Part shown: in pieces, positions 13,345-15,477 of the stretch
How positions within the stretch are numbered: position 1 is the first letter of the stretch
How the letters are laid out: each line of letters starts with the position of its first letter
Assembly (NCBI GenBank): GCA_041581135.1
Contig: JBFGCM010000087.1
Location: forward strand, 1-15,477
Length of the DNA: 15,477 bases
Origin: JBFGCM01 sp041581135
GTDB taxonomy: Bacteria > Actinomycetota > Acidimicrobiia > Spongiisociales > UBA5794
Direction: 5' to 3'
Notes under the pieces: model-generated
Databases searched by the model: none
Seen by the model: the letters and a program-made list of their open reading frames with translations, nothing else
Told to the model about the DNA's origin: nothing
Made by a program: the position numbers and the translations under genes

Positions 13345-13568
13345 GTGACGATTCTCGCGGATCGGCCGTCATTCTGGAGCCGTTGAACCGTCGACACCCT
13401 CACATCGCATGCCGGCGTTGACATGTGGCCAGTCGCGGGACCCACCCTTGACGCGTTCAGTAGGTACGAGTTGACTTTCAGTTGGGGTGACCGCACCGGT
13501 GGCACAGGTGGGTGGCACGTTATCGAGACGACTGGGCCCGCGCCGTGGCCTGGAGGGGAGTCAGCCGC
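13345..13568. other. Divergent intergenic region (224 bp) before the DUF2589 cluster
   Basis: It lies between the outward-facing methyltransferase and first DUF2589 gene. It must hold promoters for both. The plus strand has three TTGAC motifs (TTGACA 13418, TTGACG 13448, TTGACT 13471), but none has a credible -10 at 16-18 bp. GGAGGGGAG (about 13553-13561) is the Shine-Dalgarno for ATG 13569. A short direct repeat GGTGGCAC occurs at 13498 and 13514. No coding sequence is evident. Confidence 0.4.
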
Positions 13569-14156
13569 ATGTCGTACGCCAACCGGGTTCTTGGATCCAT
13601 ACCGTACGGGACGCTCATTGGAGCTCCGATGACCGCCGCCGTCGAGGCCCAGGCGCTGGCGGCCCAATCCTCCATCGATTTCATCCGGTCGGTGGGATTC
13701 GAGCAAGAAGACGACAGCGCCACCTTCGGGGCCGTTCGTCAGGTGAACTTCACGTACACCTCGCGGGATAGCACCACGGGTACCGATCGCACGGTGACTC
13801 TGAACGTGCCGCTCCTCACCATCGTGCCCATCCCCTACTTACGTATCGATGACATGACGATCGACTTCACTTCGAAGATCACCGAGGAGATGTTGCGCAC
13901 CACCAAGCGCGACACATCGGTGGAAGCGGACGCAGAGCTCTCTATCAAATACTCCAGCTTCTTGTCCCCCGTCAAAGTGGGGTTCAAGGCGTCCGTGTCG
14001 ACGAAGCATTCGTCGTCGGTGGCGACCTCGAATCGCTACAAGACCGAGCACACGATCAACATCAACGTGCGCGCCATCCAAGATGACATCCCGCGCGGCA
14101 TGGATCGAGTGCTCGAGATCCTCGAGACCGCCATCGCCGAGCAGGCGTCGTCCTGA
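13569..14156 (+). CDS. DUF2589 domain protein (first of cluster)
   Basis: A 195-aa protein matching DUF2589 over its whole length. Seen: 'IPYGTLIGAPMTAAVEAQAL' and 'SSIDFIRSVGFEQ' (N-terminal helices), strands 'RQVNFTYTSRD' and 'RTVTLNVPLL', the hallmark 'PLLTIVPIPYLRIDDMTIDF' (residues ~99-118), a Ser/Lys-rich stretch with 'VGFKASVSTKHSSSV', and a final 'NINVRAIQDDIPRGMDRVLE' then 'ILETAI'. The family is soluble, with no known biochemical role. I place the start at ATG 13569, with GGAGGGGAG just upstream. An in-frame GTG/ATG region further upstream (13512) lacks support and adds non-family sequence. It is the first gene of a plus-strand cluster with two more full genes and a fourth cut by the edge. 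Confidence 0.83.
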   Translation: MSYANRVLGSIPYGTLIGAPMTAAVEAQALAAQSSIDFIRSVGFEQEDDSATFGAVRQVNFTYTSRDSTTGTDRTVTLNVPLLTIVPIPYLRIDDMTIDFTSKITEEMLRTTKRDTSVEADAELSIKYSSFLSPVKVGFKASVSTKHSSSVATSNRYKTEHTININVRAIQDDIPRGMDRVLEILETAIAEQASS

Positions 14157-14196
14157 ACGGCGAATCGGCTGAGGTGCGTCATAGGCCGGGCGCACG

Positions 14197-14889
14197 ATGA
14201 GTGACCTGCAAACGCTCATCGAGAGCATCGTCACCGACGTCATCAACGCGCGCTTCCAGGCAGACGTTCTCACGGCCGAGTTGGCGCAGCACTATCGCCA
14301 GAACGACACCCTCCGTCAGCTCAGCGTGCCTGCACTCAACATCACAAACCTGTCAGTGGAACTACGAGTCGCCTTCGATGACACGCCCATCGAACCAGCA
14401 ACGGAGCCGAGCCCAGGGCAGAAGACGGCCATCGAGACCGGCGCCGACGCGCTGCGGACCCGGCTCATGGGTCTGTCCAGCGTGAGGTCCGCCAGTGTTC
14501 CGGCTCGCTCTCGGGCGGGCCTGTCTCGCTCGCTGAACGCCGCAGCACTCAATGCCGCAACCGCGAGCGTCACGCGAGGCACTGTGGAGCGGCGTAGGGC
14601 AATCGAGACGGCGGTGAACGAGGTGTTGGCGAAGAACGGCATAAGCCTCGGCGATGAGGATCGCATCGCCCTACGCGAGGAACTCGAGAAGTTCGACGCT
14701 CGCGTGGCCGCCGCGCCCAAACCGGCTGCGACCAGCGTTCCCGGCCTCATCGTCGGGATGGATCGGCTCAAGGAGCTGGATCCGAACGTCGTCTCGGTGG
14801 TGCGATTCGACATAGACCTCGTGGAGAGCCAGTGGGTCGAGGTCGAAGACGCCGACGGCGGCACGACCACGGTGCTGAGGGAACGATGA
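14197..14889 (+). CDS. Unknown protein between two DUF2589 genes, 230 aa
   Basis: I do not recognise a named family. Seen: an N-terminal helix 'LQTLIESIVTDVINARFQAD', then 'LRQLSVPALNITNLSVELRV' (residues ~39-58). That stretch has the same P-x-L-x-I...-[LF] layout as the DUF2589 hallmark strand. It is followed by a Pro-rich linker, a Ser/Ala/Arg-rich middle ('SRAGLSRSLNAAALNAATAS'), a helix 'RRAIETAVNEVLAKNGISLG', and a final strand pair around 'VVSVVRFDIDLVESQWVEVE'. It has no TM segment or signal peptide. It lies 40 bp after the first DUF2589 gene, and its TGA stop overlaps an ATG. Inference: a divergent structural partner of the DUF2589 proteins. Confidence 0.72.
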   Translation: MSDLQTLIESIVTDVINARFQADVLTAELAQHYRQNDTLRQLSVPALNITNLSVELRVAFDDTPIEPATEPSPGQKTAIETGADALRTRLMGLSSVRSASVPARSRAGLSRSLNAAALNAATASVTRGTVERRRAIETAVNEVLAKNGISLGDEDRIALREELEKFDARVAAAPKPAATSVPGLIVGMDRLKELDPNVVSVVRFDIDLVESQWVEVEDADGGTTTVLRER

Positions 14890-14905
14890 GCACGGGGTAT
14901 CCGCG

Positions 14906-15448
14906 ATGACCATGAGCCGCGCCATAGACTTCGGGTCGTTCGTAGGAGCCCAGTTGGCGGCGCTCATCGAGGCCGAGGTGGAGGGGGCCGAGAAGACGGC
15001 CGAATACATCGAGCGGGTCGGCTTCGAGAAGGTGTCCGAAGGTGGGAGAGACAAGCTTGCCCTCAGGATGGTGACGTTCGACATGAAGCGTCGCGACACC
15101 GATGGCGTCTCCCGCACCCACACCATTCGAGTGCCGGTGCTGACGCTGATCCCCATCCCGTTGCTGACCATCGAAGAAGCCACCATCGATTTCGATCTCC
15201 TCGTCGAAGATGTCGTCGACGTGGAAGAGGAGTCGAGAGACGAATCCACGACCACCGGAGTCGGTCGGTTGTTCGCCCGAAAGCGCAACCAGCTGAAGAC
15301 GCGCGTGGCCCGCACGTCGAAGGAGCAGAGTCGCACGCGAGCCGATCTGAAGATGACTGTCCGCATCGCACAGTCAGCCTTCCCCGTGGGCATCGAGCGC
15401 CTGCTCAACACCGCCGATCTGAGCGTCGAGGACGTGGTCGATGAGTGA
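14906..15448 (+). CDS. DUF2589-like protein (second of cluster)
   Basis: A 180-aa protein with the DUF2589 layout: 'IDFGSFVGAQLAALIEAEVE' and 'AEYIERVGFEK' (helices, as in VEAQ...IDFIRSVGFE of the first gene), strand 'HTIRVPVLTL', hallmark 'PVLTLIPIPLLTIEEATIDF' (~residues 74-93), and C-terminal 'LKMTVRIAQSAFPVGIERLL'. It differs from the first paralogue by an acidic run 'EDVVDVEEESRDE' and a basic segment with 'RLFARKRNQLKTRVAR' in place of the Ser-rich stretch. Start ATG 14906 or ATG 14912 is possible; neither has a strong Shine-Dalgarno, and coupling to the upstream gene is likely. The end overlaps the next gene by 8 bp. Confidence 0.76.
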   Translation: MTMSRAIDFGSFVGAQLAALIEAEVEGAEKTAEYIERVGFEKVSEGGRDKLALRMVTFDMKRRDTDGVSRTHTIRVPVLTLIPIPLLTIEEATIDFDLLVEDVVDVEEESRDESTTTGVGRLFARKRNQLKTRVARTSKEQSRTRADLKMTVRIAQSAFPVGIERLLNTADLSVEDVVDE

Positions 15449-15477
15449 CGAGATGCGTATCCACTCACTCCAGGTGC
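15441..15477 (+). CDS. Start of a further gene in the DUF2589 cluster (partial)
   Basis: ATG 15441 lies 8 bp before the stop of the second DUF2589 gene and opens a frame (MSDEMRIHSLQV) that runs off the right edge. An internal ATG at 15453 is an alternative start. The overlap and same strand suggest it is part of the same operon. Twelve codons are too few to name the product. Confidence 0.5.
   Translation, partial: MSDEMRIHSLQV

Noticed and set aside
13418..13476. TTGACA/TTGACG/TTGACT as sigma-70 -35 boxes for the DUF2589 cluster
   Set aside because: No TANNNT-type -10 lies at 16-18 bp from any of them, so I do not call a promoter.
1..15477. CRISPR array, tRNA/rRNA genes, insertion sequences or phage integrase
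   Set aside because: I looked for regular repeats, cloverleaf-like stems, transposase motifs and terminal inverted repeats and saw none.

Overview
The window is GC-rich throughout, with GTG starts, 4-bp stop/start overlaps and strong G/C third-position bias. Gene content (IclR regulator, Streptomyces-type tyrosinase, choice-of-anchor B secreted protein, DUF2589 proteins) fits a high-GC actinobacterium, perhaps of the Acidimicrobiia. That placement is inference from style and content, not from a marker gene.

Left end (1-960). The N-terminal 90 codons of a tyrosinase run off the left edge. Immediately upstream, with an ATGA overlap, is a small protein resembling the MelC1 copper 'caddie' but with no signal peptide, no His cluster and a poly-lysine tail. 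A 5'-truncated mazF toxin remnant follows on the other strand.

Catabolic operon (about 8606 down to 957, minus strand). The order of transcription is 2-oxopent-4-enoate hydratase, acylating acetaldehyde dehydrogenase, 4-hydroxy-2-oxovalerate aldolase, a second 4-oxalocrotonate-decarboxylase-like protein, 4-oxalocrotonate decarboxylase, 4-oxalocrotonate tautomerase and 2-hydroxymuconic semialdehyde dehydrogenase. An unknown 168-aa protein, a Rieske ferredoxin-like protein and a HAD-family hydrolase follow. Spacing is -4 to +10 bp within the core. Together the recognised enzymes convert 2-hydroxymuconic semialdehyde (the meta-cleavage product of catechol) to pyruvate and acetyl-CoA. The ring-cleavage dioxygenase is not in the window. 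A short remnant of an aldehyde dehydrogenase 3' end lies between the 168-aa gene and the Rieske gene.

Middle (8607-12474). Two perfect hairpins separate the catabolic operon from a large secreted choice-of-anchor B protein. Upstream is an IclR-family regulator overlapped by a 220-aa protein of unknown function. The promoter region of that pair holds two 15-bp TTCCGC-centred palindromes 20 bp apart and a leaderless-type -10. The same GTTCCGC/GCGGAAC half-site recurs just upstream of the catabolic operon, so the IclR protein may control both.

Right end (12472-15477). A class I methyltransferase and a small WRFE-type protein form a minus-strand pair. Diverging from them is a plus-strand cluster: DUF2589 protein, unknown protein with a related core motif, second DUF2589 protein, and the first 12 codons of a further gene. 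This compact cluster of uncharacterised paralogues is the strongest candidate for an undescribed system here.
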